From: a virus | DNA: 28,204 nt | Direction: 5' to 3' (one strand) | Virus record (IMG/VR): IMGVR_UViG_3300036885_000144 | Location: 1 to 28,204 of that record | Translations under genes and position numbers: made by a program | Part shown: positions 1 to 6,074 of the stretch, piece after piece | Layout: each line of letters begins with the position of its first letter | Position numbering within the stretch: the stretch's first letter is position 1 | Notes under the pieces: model-generated | What the model was told of the DNA's origin: nothing | The model's input: the letters and a program-made list of their open reading frames with translations, nothing else | Database searches by the model: none

Positions 1-1
1 C

Positions 2-232
2 AGCATGGCAGACCTCAGAGGGGCAGACCTCAGAGAGGCAGACCTCGATTTTTCATGCTGGCCTATATGGTGCGGTTCAAAGGGCGCGAAAGTCGATTGC
101 AAACTCGTCTATCAGTTGCTCGCGCATGTAGCCGTTCTGGATTGCGCCGATTCGGAGTTCTCGGAAATCAAGGAAAAAATCATGCCATACGCAAAAAAAT
201 CACATCGGGCCTACGATTTGGGTTTAGATTAA
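2..232 (+). CDS. Pentapeptide-repeat protein, 3' part only
   Basis: The reading frame is open to the left edge, so the gene probably starts outside the window; an ATG at 5 is the first internal Met. Three pentapeptide repeats are visible (ADLRG, ADLRE, ADLDF), encoded by a 15-bp tandem repeat at 7-51. They are followed by a Cys/Trp-rich stretch (SCWPIWCGS) and a helical tail, an arrangement familiar from small phage pentapeptide proteins. Pentapeptide repeats form a right-handed beta helix; the role of such phage proteins is mostly unknown. Only three repeats are seen, which supports truncation by the window edge. The family call rests on the repeat; no function can be assigned. Confidence 0.7.
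   Translation, partial: SMADLRGADLREADLDFSCWPIWCGSKGAKVDCKLVYQLLAHVAVLDCADSEFSEIKEKIMPYAKKSHRAYDLGLD
7..51 (+). repeat. 15-bp tandem repeat coding pentapeptides
   Basis: Three 15-bp units starting at 7, 22 and 37 share GGCAGACCTC. They encode consecutive A-D-L-x-x pentapeptides, so the repeat is explained by the protein fold. Confidence 0.85.
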
Positions 233-273
233 CCGGCGGCGTGATCGAAACAAAAAAAATGAGAGGTGAAAGA

Positions 274-489
274 ATGAAACCAAATTTTCAAGAACCCTGG
301 AAAACCACAAACAGCCATTATGTAGATGATTGCTACGAAACCACGTTGTTTCACTCTCCGTATAGCGATGTAGTTGACAGGGCCGTTGCGTGTGTTAATG
401 CTTGTGAAGGGATGGAAAATCCAGCGAATGAAATTGCCAATCTTAAGAAAACGGACAAAAAGTACAGCGCGTTAAGGATGAAAATTTAA
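274..489 (+). CDS. Small phage protein with VACVNACEGM motif
   Basis: A 71-residue protein. I chose the ATG at 274, which follows GAGAGGTGAA as a ribosome binding site; the open frame runs further upstream but through the end of the previous gene. The central segment RAVACVNACEGM resembles a short motif found in many uncharacterised phage proteins, where an amphipathic helix with two Cys is followed by a short helical tail. It sits alone between the pentapeptide gene and the dyad region at 511-547. No function is known to me. The gene looks real because of its ribosome binding site and the recognisable motif. Confidence 0.7.
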   Translation: MKPNFQEPWKTTNSHYVDDCYETTLFHSPYSDVVDRAVACVNACEGMENPANEIANLKKTDKKYSALRMKI

Positions 490-510
490 TCGTTCGAGGC
501 GTCACAATTC

Positions 511-547
511 GCTACAAACCGCGTAGCAATGCTACAAACTGTGTAGC
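511..547. promoter_or_regulatory. Two tandem dyads, candidate operator
   Basis: GCTACAAACCGCGTAGC (511-527) and GCTACAAACTGTGTAGC (531-547) are two imperfect copies of a 17-bp dyad with GCTAC/GTAGC arms (six pairs in the second copy). Their spacing is 20 bp, about two helical turns. No T-run follows, so they are not intrinsic terminators. They lie in an intergenic region upstream of a small HTH-like gene (820-1080), which makes a repressor-binding pair plausible; the binding protein is inference. Confidence 0.5.
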
Positions 548-571
548 GAAAACGGCGGAACCGTGATAAAA

Positions 572-639
572 CCATGATGGAGCCATGATAAAGCCATGAT
601 GAGTGACGATTTGAAACGGAGTCGAGAAAAAGCCATGAT
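572..639 (+). repeat. CCATGAT repeats, 11-bp period plus 39-bp duplication
   Basis: CCATGAT begins at 572, 583 and 594, an 11-bp period, and again at 633. The last two copies are part of a 39-bp partial duplication: GGAG, then about 9 nt, then AAAGCCATGATGAGYGACGA occurs at both start sites of the next gene. Confidence 0.7.
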
Positions 640-823
640 GAGCGACGACGTTAAAAAGTGGACCATAGTCTATAACTGTATTCAGGTCCTGTCCTCGGAC
701 GCTCTGGATTATTCCGATAACCGGCAAATCTTGGGCGACGCGCTGTGCCAGATTGCAAAAAACATGATGGAAGTGAAAAGCGGTGAAATAACAGCCCTGC
801 GGGGCGGAAACGAGGGAAAATGA
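596..823 (+). CDS. Hypothetical small protein
   Basis: A 75-residue protein. Its first 18 residues hold two copies of MMSDD 13 codons apart, produced by the 39-bp duplication, so translation could begin at 596 or 635. Both starts have GGAG about 13 nt upstream, which is longer than usual. The rest is a helical acidic/basic protein without a motif I recognise. It overlaps the next gene by ATGA at 820-823, suggesting translational coupling with the HTH-like protein. Function unknown; start uncertain. Confidence 0.55.
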   Translation: MMSDDLKRSREKAMMSDDVKKWTIVYNCIQVLSSDALDYSDNRQILGDALCQIAKNMMEVKSGEITALRGGNEGK

Positions 824-1080
824 ACCGACTGAACATCCGGAACTGTAACCGTCGCTGGCTCGGATTAACCGGAAAAGATGTCGTGAGCCGAGTACCGGGC
901 CTCAGCAACGGCCGCTTGTCACTGTATGAGAGTTTCAAGCTGAACCTGCCCGTTGATGTCGAGACGGCGTTAAAAGCGTTCTACGAGGGCGAGAAGGCTC
1001 TTTTAAAGGAACGCTTGGACAAACTTGGGGAAGGCGAAAACCCCGACACCGTGGAGGTGGACAATGGTAGCGCTGACTGA
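820..1080 (+). CDS. Small putative helix-turn-helix protein
   Basis: An 86-residue protein whose residues 14-55 (LTGKDVVSRVPGLSNGRLSLYES and following) fit the pattern of a Cro/CI-type helix-turn-helix: a helix, a short turn with small residues, a recognition-like helix, then a further helix. The rest is a helical, charged tail. Start ATG overlaps the preceding stop, and the following gene starts inside its 3' end. If it binds DNA, the tandem dyads at 511-547 are obvious candidate sites. The match is by eye only and a non-DNA-binding helical protein cannot be excluded. Confidence 0.5.
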   Translation: MNRLNIRNCNRRWLGLTGKDVVSRVPGLSNGRLSLYESFKLNLPVDVETALKAFYEGEKALLKERLDKLGEGENPDTVEVDNGSAD

Positions 1081-1291
1081 GGAATATCTAAAAGGACGCA
1101 TTCAACGTCTGGAAACCGACTTGTCGGCGGCCCACGCGGTGACGGACGCGGCCCAGGCGTTTTTTGAGCACCCGACGAAAACCCAGATTGAGGCATTGCG
1201 CGTTGCGACGCAGTGGCACCTGAACTACCATGAGGCCCAAGACGCGGCCGACGCGAGCTTGACACCGGCGCCGGAAGCTGATAAAATCTGA
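1064..1291 (+). CDS. Hypothetical helical protein
   Basis: A 75-residue, mostly helical protein. I chose the ATG at 1064, preceded by the strong site GGAGGTGG at the end of the upstream gene; the longer reading from 1025 would lack one. It overlaps the upstream HTH-like gene by 17 nt in a different frame. Residues 5-35 could form a short coiled coil. No recognisable domain. It is the last gene of the first transcription unit, being followed by two hairpins, the second a strong terminator. Confidence 0.6.
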   Translation: MVALTEEYLKGRIQRLETDLSAAHAVTDAAQAFFEHPTKTQIEALRVATQWHLNYHEAQDAADASLTPAPEADKI

Positions 1292-1295
1292 TCAA

Positions 1296-1325
1296 CAACG
1301 GAAGAGACGCCGTTGAGTTTTTCGA
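1296..1325 (+). terminator. Weak hairpin terminator candidate
   Basis: Stem CAACGG (1296-1301) pairs with CCGTTG (1310-1315), followed by AGTTTTTC. The T-run is short and the stem only six pairs, so it is weaker than the hairpin that follows. Confidence 0.4.
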
Positions 1326-1351
1326 TTTGTTTGGCCTGTGTAAACGGCATT

Positions 1352-1378
1352 CGCCTCGGAAACGGGGCGCTTTTTTTT
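1352..1378 (+). terminator. Strong rho-independent terminator
   Basis: CGCCTCG (1352-1358) pairs with CGGGGCG (1363-1369) around a GAAA tetraloop, with one T-G wobble, and is followed after one C by eight T. This ends the first rightward unit, just upstream of a new promoter. Confidence 0.88.
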
Positions 1379-1387
1379 ATGTGGCGC

Positions 1388-1417
1388 TTGACATTCTCCG
1401 CACGGTTGTGATATGGT
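1388..1417 (+). promoter_or_regulatory. Sigma70-like promoter
   Basis: A perfect TTGACA (1388-1393) is followed after 18 bp by TATGGT (1412-1417), or after 17 bp by ATATGG. The -10 is weak but lies directly after a terminator. Transcription would begin near 1423-1425, at the first base of the structured leader element. Confidence 0.65.
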
Positions 1418-1424
1418 TTGCGGC

Positions 1425-1510
1425 ATGAACCTGCGACCACGGACACAACTATCACTGAAAACAACAGACAATCGGGGCAAGCGTGACGGGCTGTCACCTC
1501 GCAGGTTCAT
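1425..1510 (+). ncRNA. Structured leader RNA candidate
   Basis: ATGAACCTGCGA (1425-1436) and TCGCAGGTTCAT (1499-1510) form a perfect 12-bp stem. Directly inside the 3' arm is a second hairpin, GTGAC (1483-1487) with GTCAC (1493-1497), one nucleotide from the closing stem. The remaining interior is A-rich and apparently unpaired. The element starts at the predicted transcription start and ends 40 nt before the ParB-like start codon. Its 3' arm AGGTTCAT (1503-1510) is also complementary to the start region ATGAACCT (1551-1558), so two exclusive folds are possible. I do not recognise a known riboswitch class. A 38-codon open frame (1425-1541) also runs through it. Confidence 0.45.
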
Positions 1511-1539
1511 CCGTTGCGCTTGTCCTTTTTATTGTCTAT

Positions 1540-1559
1540 AAAGGAATATCATGAACCTA
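1540..1559 (+). repeat. Left arm of 20-bp perfect inverted repeat
   Basis: AAAGGAATATCATGAACCTA covers the ribosome binding site and start codon of the ParB-like gene. Its exact reverse complement is at 2051-2070. Confidence 0.95.
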
Positions 1560-2078
1560 ACGACCCCGTATGCCGACCTGATACCGCCGCTGAGACCCGA
1601 CGAATTATCCCTGCTCGAAGCCTCTATCATCGCCGAGGGTTGCCGCGACCCGCTGATTGTGTGGCGTGGAATTTTAGTTGACGGCCACAACCGGCATGAG
1701 ATATGCAAGCGCAACGGGATTGCATTCGAGACGCGGGAAATGAAGTTCAAGAATGAAAAGGACGTTCGGATATGGATATTCAACAACCAACTTGGGCGTC
1801 GGAACCTTGAACCTCTCCAGAGGGTTGCCATGGCGAAAATGAAAACTGATATTCTCAGGCCGATTGCGAAAGAACAAAAGGGGACACGGACAGACCTAAG
1901 TGCCAAAAGGAACTCAGGTTACAAACCAATAGATGTTACTCAGGAGATTGCCGATTTAGCGGGTGTGAGTCGGCACACCGCATCACGCGGTATTCAAGTT
2001 CTTGAAAAAGCCACGCCGGAAGAAATAAAAGAAATTGTATCGGGCGAAAATAGGTTCATGATATTCCTTTGTCGATAG
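1551..2078 (+). pseudogene. ParB-like nuclease/DNA-binding protein, frame broken near 3' end
   Basis: The current reading is 175 residues. Residues 8-90 form a ParB-like N-terminal domain (IVDGHNR-type box at about 42-48, then IWIFNNQLGRRNL); residues 130-152 look like a helix-turn-helix. Phage members of this family continue past the SGE motif, but here the frame runs into NRFMIFLCR and stops. The foreign stretch is the 20-nt inverted repeat at 2051-2070. Without those 20 nt the frame reads SGEKSIAGVHTEIKREE and continues to a stop at 2192-2194, giving about 207 residues. The start is supported by AAAGGA seven bases upstream of ATG 1551. The shortened protein retains both recognisable domains and may still act. 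Confidence 0.75.
2051..2070 (+). repeat. Right arm of 20-bp inverted repeat, an insertion
   Basis: TAGGTTCATGATATTCCTTT is the exact reverse complement of 1540-1559. It breaks the ParB-like frame; excision of exactly 20 nt restores it. No target-site duplication is visible. Confidence 0.95.
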
Positions 2079-2194
2079 CTGGTGTTCACACGGAAATCAA
2101 GCGGGAAGAAACGAAAGCGGCGCGCGTCGAAACCTTGTCAAAAACAAACAACCGTTATACGACGCTGTGCAAAGTGATACCATTTGATAATTAG
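2071..2194 (+). pseudogene. Disconnected C-terminal part of the ParB-like gene
   Basis: Read in the +2 frame relative to the upstream part, this stretch gives SIAGVHTEIKREETKAAR followed by VETLSKTNNRYTTLCKVI and a stop at 2192-2194. The segment resembles the normal continuation of phage ParB-like proteins after the SGE(K/I) motif. It has no ribosome binding site or start of its own. It is therefore best read as the tail of the disrupted gene, not a separate gene. Confidence 0.7.
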
Positions 2195-2210
2195 TCCTTC
2201 AAATACTTCT

Positions 2211-2239
2211 GTGACTTTAGCGGTTATCGAAACTATAAA
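2211..2239 (+). promoter_or_regulatory. Weak promoter candidate
   Basis: GTGACT (2211-2216) and TATAAA (2234-2239) are 17 bp apart in the AT-rich stretch 2195-2291, which holds no other gene I can support. It would serve the nuclease gene at 2292. Confidence 0.3.
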
Positions 2240-2291
2240 ATACCTTTGAAATGGGTTGATAAGAAATTGAAATCATTGGCACAGGTGACTC

Positions 2292-2828
2292 ATGACTGAG
2301 CAACCGCCTAAACGCAACCGCGTCATCGAGCCGCCAACGATAATCACCGATACCCGCGAGCAGGACAACCTATTTTCGCGTGGTCGGCGGGAACGTGGCG
2401 CGGAATGGACTTGCGACGTGACGGGCGCGCGGTGCGTGTCGGACTGCCTGAGCGAGGGGGATTATTCCGTTCGCGGCGTGTCGGCTTGCTGGTGCGCCGT
2501 CGAGAGGAAATCCCTACAGGACTTCATTGGCAGTTTGATTCAGGGGCAGGCGCGATTCATGGCCGAACTCGAACGACTCAAAAATTACCGCTATCCGCTT
2601 ATCATTGTCGAGGGAAATTTTCAGGAGCTTCGGACGGGCGAGTACCGTTCGGCGGCGGCGCCACAATCCATTACCGGCCTGATGTGCCGTGTCCTACAGG
2701 ACTACCGGATACCTATTCACCTGAGTGATTCACACGTCGGGGCGCGCGAGTTCTGTTTGCAATTCCTGATGAGGGCGAACCGCATGTATCACGACGCCAT
2801 GCACGGGGCGAAGCACCGATATGCGTGA
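2292..2828 (+). CDS. ERCC4-type (XPF/MUS81-like) nuclease
   Basis: A 178-residue single-domain protein. The metal-dependent nuclease signature of the ERCC4 family is visible: TDTREQ with D20 and E23, GDYSV with D57, then VERKS at 70-74, followed by the conserved helix DFIGSLIQGQ. Phage members of this family are thought to cut branched or single-strand/double-strand junction DNA during replication or recombination. The start ATG is preceded by ACAGGTGAC. It overlaps the primase-helicase gene by 8 nt, which ties it to replication. Codon use and spacing match the neighbours. Confidence 0.85.
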   Translation: MTEQPPKRNRVIEPPTIITDTREQDNLFSRGRRERGAEWTCDVTGARCVSDCLSEGDYSVRGVSACWCAVERKSLQDFIGSLIQGQARFMAELERLKNYRYPLIIVEGNFQELRTGEYRSAAAPQSITGLMCRVLQDYRIPIHLSDSHVGAREFCLQFLMRANRMYHDAMHGAKHRYA

Positions 2829-4548
2829 CGATCCTGACGACATCGACACGGAACATCCGCCCATGAGCGCGTATGAACAGGCGCAACCGCCCGCCGTGGA
2901 AATGCGCGACACGGGGCCAACGAAACCACCGCCGAAAACAAACCCACGAACGAGACTTCTGTGCAACCGCACCATAATGGAATTCTGCTATGACGATTTA
3001 TGCCACATTCTGTTCGGCCACACAATCACAAAATTGATGCTCAGTGACGATGAGGCACAACTAATCCTCGACGAATATGCCCGCGCGAAGGAAACCGAAA
3101 AAAAACCCTCGATAATGAAATCCATGTCGGGCCGCAAGCCACTTTACTGGCTCGATCAAGAAACTAACGAATTTCTGTCTAACAACGTGGTTATTTATCA
3201 CAGCGGCATGTGCCAGTGGTTCCGCTATGATTCGGGCGTGTGGGAAAAAGTCTCGGAGGAATCCATTCAACAGAAAGTTTTTCAGCAGTTGGGCGGGGCG
3301 TCCACGTTGAAGGATAGGCGGGAACTGATAGCCAGCGTGAAAATGCACGACGTGGTTTTTAGAGACGACTCAACGAAATTCGACGCGAAGCCGATATTGA
3401 CATTGAAAAACTGCGCGATAAATCTTGACACGCTCGACGTTGTGCCGTGGTCGCCAGATAATTTATGCACGAAACGCATTCCCATCAATTACGACCCGTA
3501 TCTATTCCCTGCCTGTGACCGTTGGCTACAGCATGTAGAAAGTACATTAGTCCCTGTCAAAACAGACGAAGAACGCAAAAAACCAGACCCTCTTGAAATG
3601 ACAAACGCGGATATTCTATGTGAGTGGTTCGGCAATAATTTATTGGTTCACAAGGCAATTTATAGGAAGTCGTTATTCATTGTAGGCCCGACCTCAAGCG
3701 GGAAGTCAGTTATCGCCAATGTTCTTATTTCGATGCTCAGCAATAAAAACAAAACGTCCGTGGATTGGGGCGTTCTCGGCACACGTTTCGGGGTTGAAAC
3801 GATGGGCGAAATGGCCAATATAGCAGGCGACACCACGGGTGAGAATGAAGACGCGGTGATGTTTCTGCGGCTCGTGGACGGTTCCGACGAGGGCGAAGAG
3901 GGCGGTGAGATTTGCGTCGATAGCAAATACGAGAAAAAGGTTGATAAGAAAATCTGCACGAAAATGACGTTCTGCTCGAACTTCTTGCCGAAAGCCCACG
4001 GCGTTGACGGGCAAGCATTCCTTGAGCGCGTGATACTTTTGCCGACGAATGACACCGTGCCGAGAGATAAGCGAAACCCATTTCTACTATCAGAACTGGC
4101 GCTTGAGAAGGATGGCATTTTCTGTTGGGCGCTGTTGGGCCTGCAACGTCTACAGGAACGGAAACGCTTCGCCGAAACGCCGTCGATGATGGAGGCCATT
4201 GAAGAAGCTGAGAAATCTTCCGATAACGTGCGCTACTTCGTGGATACAATGTGCGAACTTGACCCGACAGGGAAATTCTATACCGATACGTCAGACCTAT
4301 ACGCCGTATATCACGATTTCTGTCGCACGAATGGCTACAGGTATCCCGCCGCCGTAGTGACATTCTCTGAGAAAATTCAGTCCGTCGCCCGCTATATCAA
4401 AGAGAAAAACGATAAATATCAGGTGAATGGAAAGGATTGCAAGAAGAAAATCATGAAGGGTATCAAACTCACGGACGATTCGCGGATGCGGCTCGACGAA
4501 CTCAGGAAACAAGTCGGCGTTCAGACCACATTCCACGACATGAAATAA
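2821..4548 (+). CDS. Phage/plasmid-type primase-helicase (D5/P4 family)
   Basis: A 575-residue protein. Residues about 100-250 resemble the D5_N region (FRYDSGVW, then a stretch ending in YDPYLFPACDRW). Residues about 265-450 form a superfamily 3 helicase domain: Walker A GPTSSGKS at 289-296, a Walker B-like segment IAGDTTGEN near 334-342, the sensor-type KMTFCSNFLP at 381-390 and a likely arginine finger at R403 in FLERV. I do not see a convincing archaeo-eukaryotic primase catalytic motif in the first 100 residues, so the protein may be helicase only. It should unwind DNA at the phage origin. A later start at Met15 is possible. Confidence 0.85.
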   Translation: MRDDPDDIDTEHPPMSAYEQAQPPAVEMRDTGPTKPPPKTNPRTRLLCNRTIMEFCYDDLCHILFGHTITKLMLSDDEAQLILDEYARAKETEKKPSIMKSMSGRKPLYWLDQETNEFLSNNVVIYHSGMCQWFRYDSGVWEKVSEESIQQKVFQQLGGASTLKDRRELIASVKMHDVVFRDDSTKFDAKPILTLKNCAINLDTLDVVPWSPDNLCTKRIPINYDPYLFPACDRWLQHVESTLVPVKTDEERKKPDPLEMTNADILCEWFGNNLLVHKAIYRKSLFIVGPTSSGKSVIANVLISMLSNKNKTSVDWGVLGTRFGVETMGEMANIAGDTTGENEDAVMFLRLVDGSDEGEEGGEICVDSKYEKKVDKKICTKMTFCSNFLPKAHGVDGQAFLERVILLPTNDTVPRDKRNPFLLSELALEKDGIFCWALLGLQRLQERKRFAETPSMMEAIEEAEKSSDNVRYFVDTMCELDPTGKFYTDTSDLYAVYHDFCRTNGYRYPAAVVTFSEKIQSVARYIKEKNDKYQVNGKDCKKKIMKGIKLTDDSRMRLDELRKQVGVQTTFHDMK

Positions 4549-4566
4549 AAAGATTTTCAACCCCAC

Positions 4567-4594
4567 TTGACTTGTTGCTATATATTCATATAAT
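4567..4594 (+). promoter_or_regulatory. Strong sigma70-like promoter
   Basis: TTGACT (4567-4572) and a perfect TATAAT (4589-4594) are separated by 16 bp in a short AT-rich gap. The site AGGAGGA (4607-4613) and ATG 4619 follow directly, so the promoter opens the recombination-gene operon. Confidence 0.82.
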
Positions 4595-4618
4595 TGAGAC
4601 ATCGACAGGAGGAACCTC

Positions 4619-4858
4619 ATGGAAATATCCGAAGAAACGAGAATTAAATTGAAAGCTAAACGTCCGAACACGCGGCGCAAGGCCGAATTCACGCGGCATT
4701 TACAGGTGATGGTCACCCCCAAAATGCACGACTATCTCAGCGATTCCGTGCTCGAGGAACTCAGGAAGCCTCCGGACGACCGCGAATTTGCTAACATGTC
4801 CGAACTCGTTCGCCCGATGCTTGCGGCTGGAATTGCACGGCGGGAGGCGTTGAAGTGA
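4619..4858 (+). CDS. Putative ribbon-helix-helix-like small protein
   Basis: A 79-residue basic protein. A short strand-like segment (HLQVMVTPKMHDYL, residues 28-41) is followed by two helices with NMSELVRPMLAAGI, a pattern seen in ribbon-helix-helix DNA-binding proteins. The N-terminal 25 residues are rich in Lys/Arg. It is the first gene after the strong promoter at 4567-4594, so it may autoregulate that promoter; this is inference from position. The ribosome binding site AGGAGGA is close to consensus. Confidence 0.55.
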   Translation: MEISEETRIKLKAKRPNTRRKAEFTRHLQVMVTPKMHDYLSDSVLEELRKPPDDREFANMSELVRPMLAAGIARREALK

Positions 4859-5118
4859 GCGCGTCAAAACCAAAAGATAATGATAGGGGCGACACCATGA
4901 CCCCATCGGCCAAAGAGAACCGCATCGAGAAGCTGAACGCCATGTCGGCAATGAATAAAGCCGTCGCGTGGTATAGAGAGCTCGAAAAAAAAGGTTGGGA
5001 TCACTCATTCGCTATTCAAACAACATCGTATGGATACGACGTGCCATACGAGAAATTGCTGGCGGAACTCACGCGGCGGGCGGCGGCGAAGAACAAAAAA
5101 TGGACGGAGAAAAAATAA
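4855..5118 (+). CDS. Hypothetical protein
   Basis: An 87-residue helical protein starting at GTG 4855, which overlaps the previous stop (GTGA) and has GGGAGG upstream; an ATG at 4897 is the alternative. The core (residues 25-75) reads as two or three amphipathic helices with SYGYDVPYEKLLAELTRR. No domain recognised. It sits in the operon between the RHH-like protein and the coiled-coil protein. Confidence 0.6.
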   Translation: MSASKPKDNDRGDTMTPSAKENRIEKLNAMSAMNKAVAWYRELEKKGWDHSFAIQTTSYGYDVPYEKLLAELTRRAAAKNKKWTEKK

Positions 5119-5128
5119 GGGGGCAGTT

Positions 5129-6061
5129 ATGGAAAACAATGAACTAATCAATCCCGAATGCACCACGCTGGTAAAACTAACTGGCATGAATTACGTCGAG
5201 TTATTCACCGTCACCGGCGTCGAAGAATTGATTCAGCGCATAGAGGTAGCCGCGCGGTCATTGGTAATCGACGCATCAACCGAGGAAGGCCGCGATCGGA
5301 TCAAAGCCCACGCATACAAGGTGGCCAAGGCGAAGACATTCCTCGACGCGGAAGGCAAAGACCTCACGGAAGACTGGCGAGAAAAAACGAAACAGGTCAA
5401 CGCCGAGCGCAAGAAGATCGTTGAACGTCTCGACGCGCTTAAGGCCGAAGTCCGCCGCCCAGTCACGGAATACGAGGCCGAACAGGAACGCATAGAGGCT
5501 GACCGGCTCGCTGAGATAGCGCGTGTGGCCGAGGAAGCGCGTTTGGCCGAGGAATCAAGGGTTGCGGCCTTAGAAGCCGAAAACGAGCGCCTTCGGGAAG
5601 CTGAACGCCTTCGGGTTGCCGCTGAACAGAAGCGCGTCGAAGAACAGGAACGCGCCGAACGCGATAAACGATTACAGGCGGAAGCCGCTGAACAGACTCG
5701 CGTCTTTGAACAGAACAAGGCGGCCCAACAGATAGCCGACGCCAAAGCTGCCCAAGAGAAGGCTGAACGCGATGCCGCCGAAGCCGCCGAACGCGCCGAA
5801 CGCGAAAAACAGGAGGCCGTCGAAGCCGAACGTCGCCGCGCCAAAGCTGACGCCGACCGTAAGGAGCTTGAACGCCTCGCCGCCGAACGCAAAGAAAAAG
5901 AGGAAGCCGAGCGCAAAGCCGCGAACCAGCGCCACCGCAACAAGGTCCATACGGAAGCCATCATGGACTTTGTATCATGCGGCGTGTCGAAAGAAACTGC
6001 CATTGCCGTGGTGAAGTGTATCTCTGAGGGAAAAGTGGTCCATATCGCGATTCAATACTGA
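5129..6061 (+). CDS. Long coiled-coil phage protein, recombination operon
   Basis: A 310-residue protein starting at ATG 5129 behind AAGGGGGGCA; the frame is open further upstream but overlaps another gene. Residues 1-110 are a globular-looking region with LVKLTGMNYVELFT and a helical section. Residues about 110-275 form an almost uninterrupted Ala/Glu/Arg-rich coiled coil. Residues 280-310 form a short C-terminal domain. Similar proteins (DUF1351-like or wrongly labelled TolA) commonly sit beside Sak4-type ATPases in phages, as here, and may serve as a recombination or nuclease-inhibition partner. The order with the next two genes supports this, but the function is unproven. Confidence 0.7.
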   Translation: MENNELINPECTTLVKLTGMNYVELFTVTGVEELIQRIEVAARSLVIDASTEEGRDRIKAHAYKVAKAKTFLDAEGKDLTEDWREKTKQVNAERKKIVERLDALKAEVRRPVTEYEAEQERIEADRLAEIARVAEEARLAEESRVAALEAENERLREAERLRVAAEQKRVEEQERAERDKRLQAEAAEQTRVFEQNKAAQQIADAKAAQEKAERDAAEAAERAEREKQEAVEAERRRAKADADRKELERLAAERKEKEEAERKAANQRHRNKVHTEAIMDFVSCGVSKETAIAVVKCISEGKVVHIAIQY

Positions 6062-6074
6062 ACAGGGGAAACCA

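Noticed and set aside
1529-1906. Minus-strand frame over the ParB-like gene
   Set aside because: No ribosome binding site, opposite to all neighbours, and the plus strand encodes a recognisable domain.
1540-2070. An invertible DNA segment bounded by the 20-bp inverted repeats
   Set aside because: No recombinase is visible, and removing 20 nt restores the frame, so the right arm is better explained as an inserted copy than as a recombination site.
5233-6003. Long Ser/Arg-rich open frame on the minus strand
   Set aside because: It is the mirror of the Ala/Glu/Arg-rich coiled coil on the plus strand, has no ribosome binding site and has low-complexity composition.
5129-6061. TolA cell-envelope protein
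   Set aside because: Only the Ala/Glu/Lys/Arg coiled coil is similar; there is no membrane anchor, and the neighbours are recombination genes.
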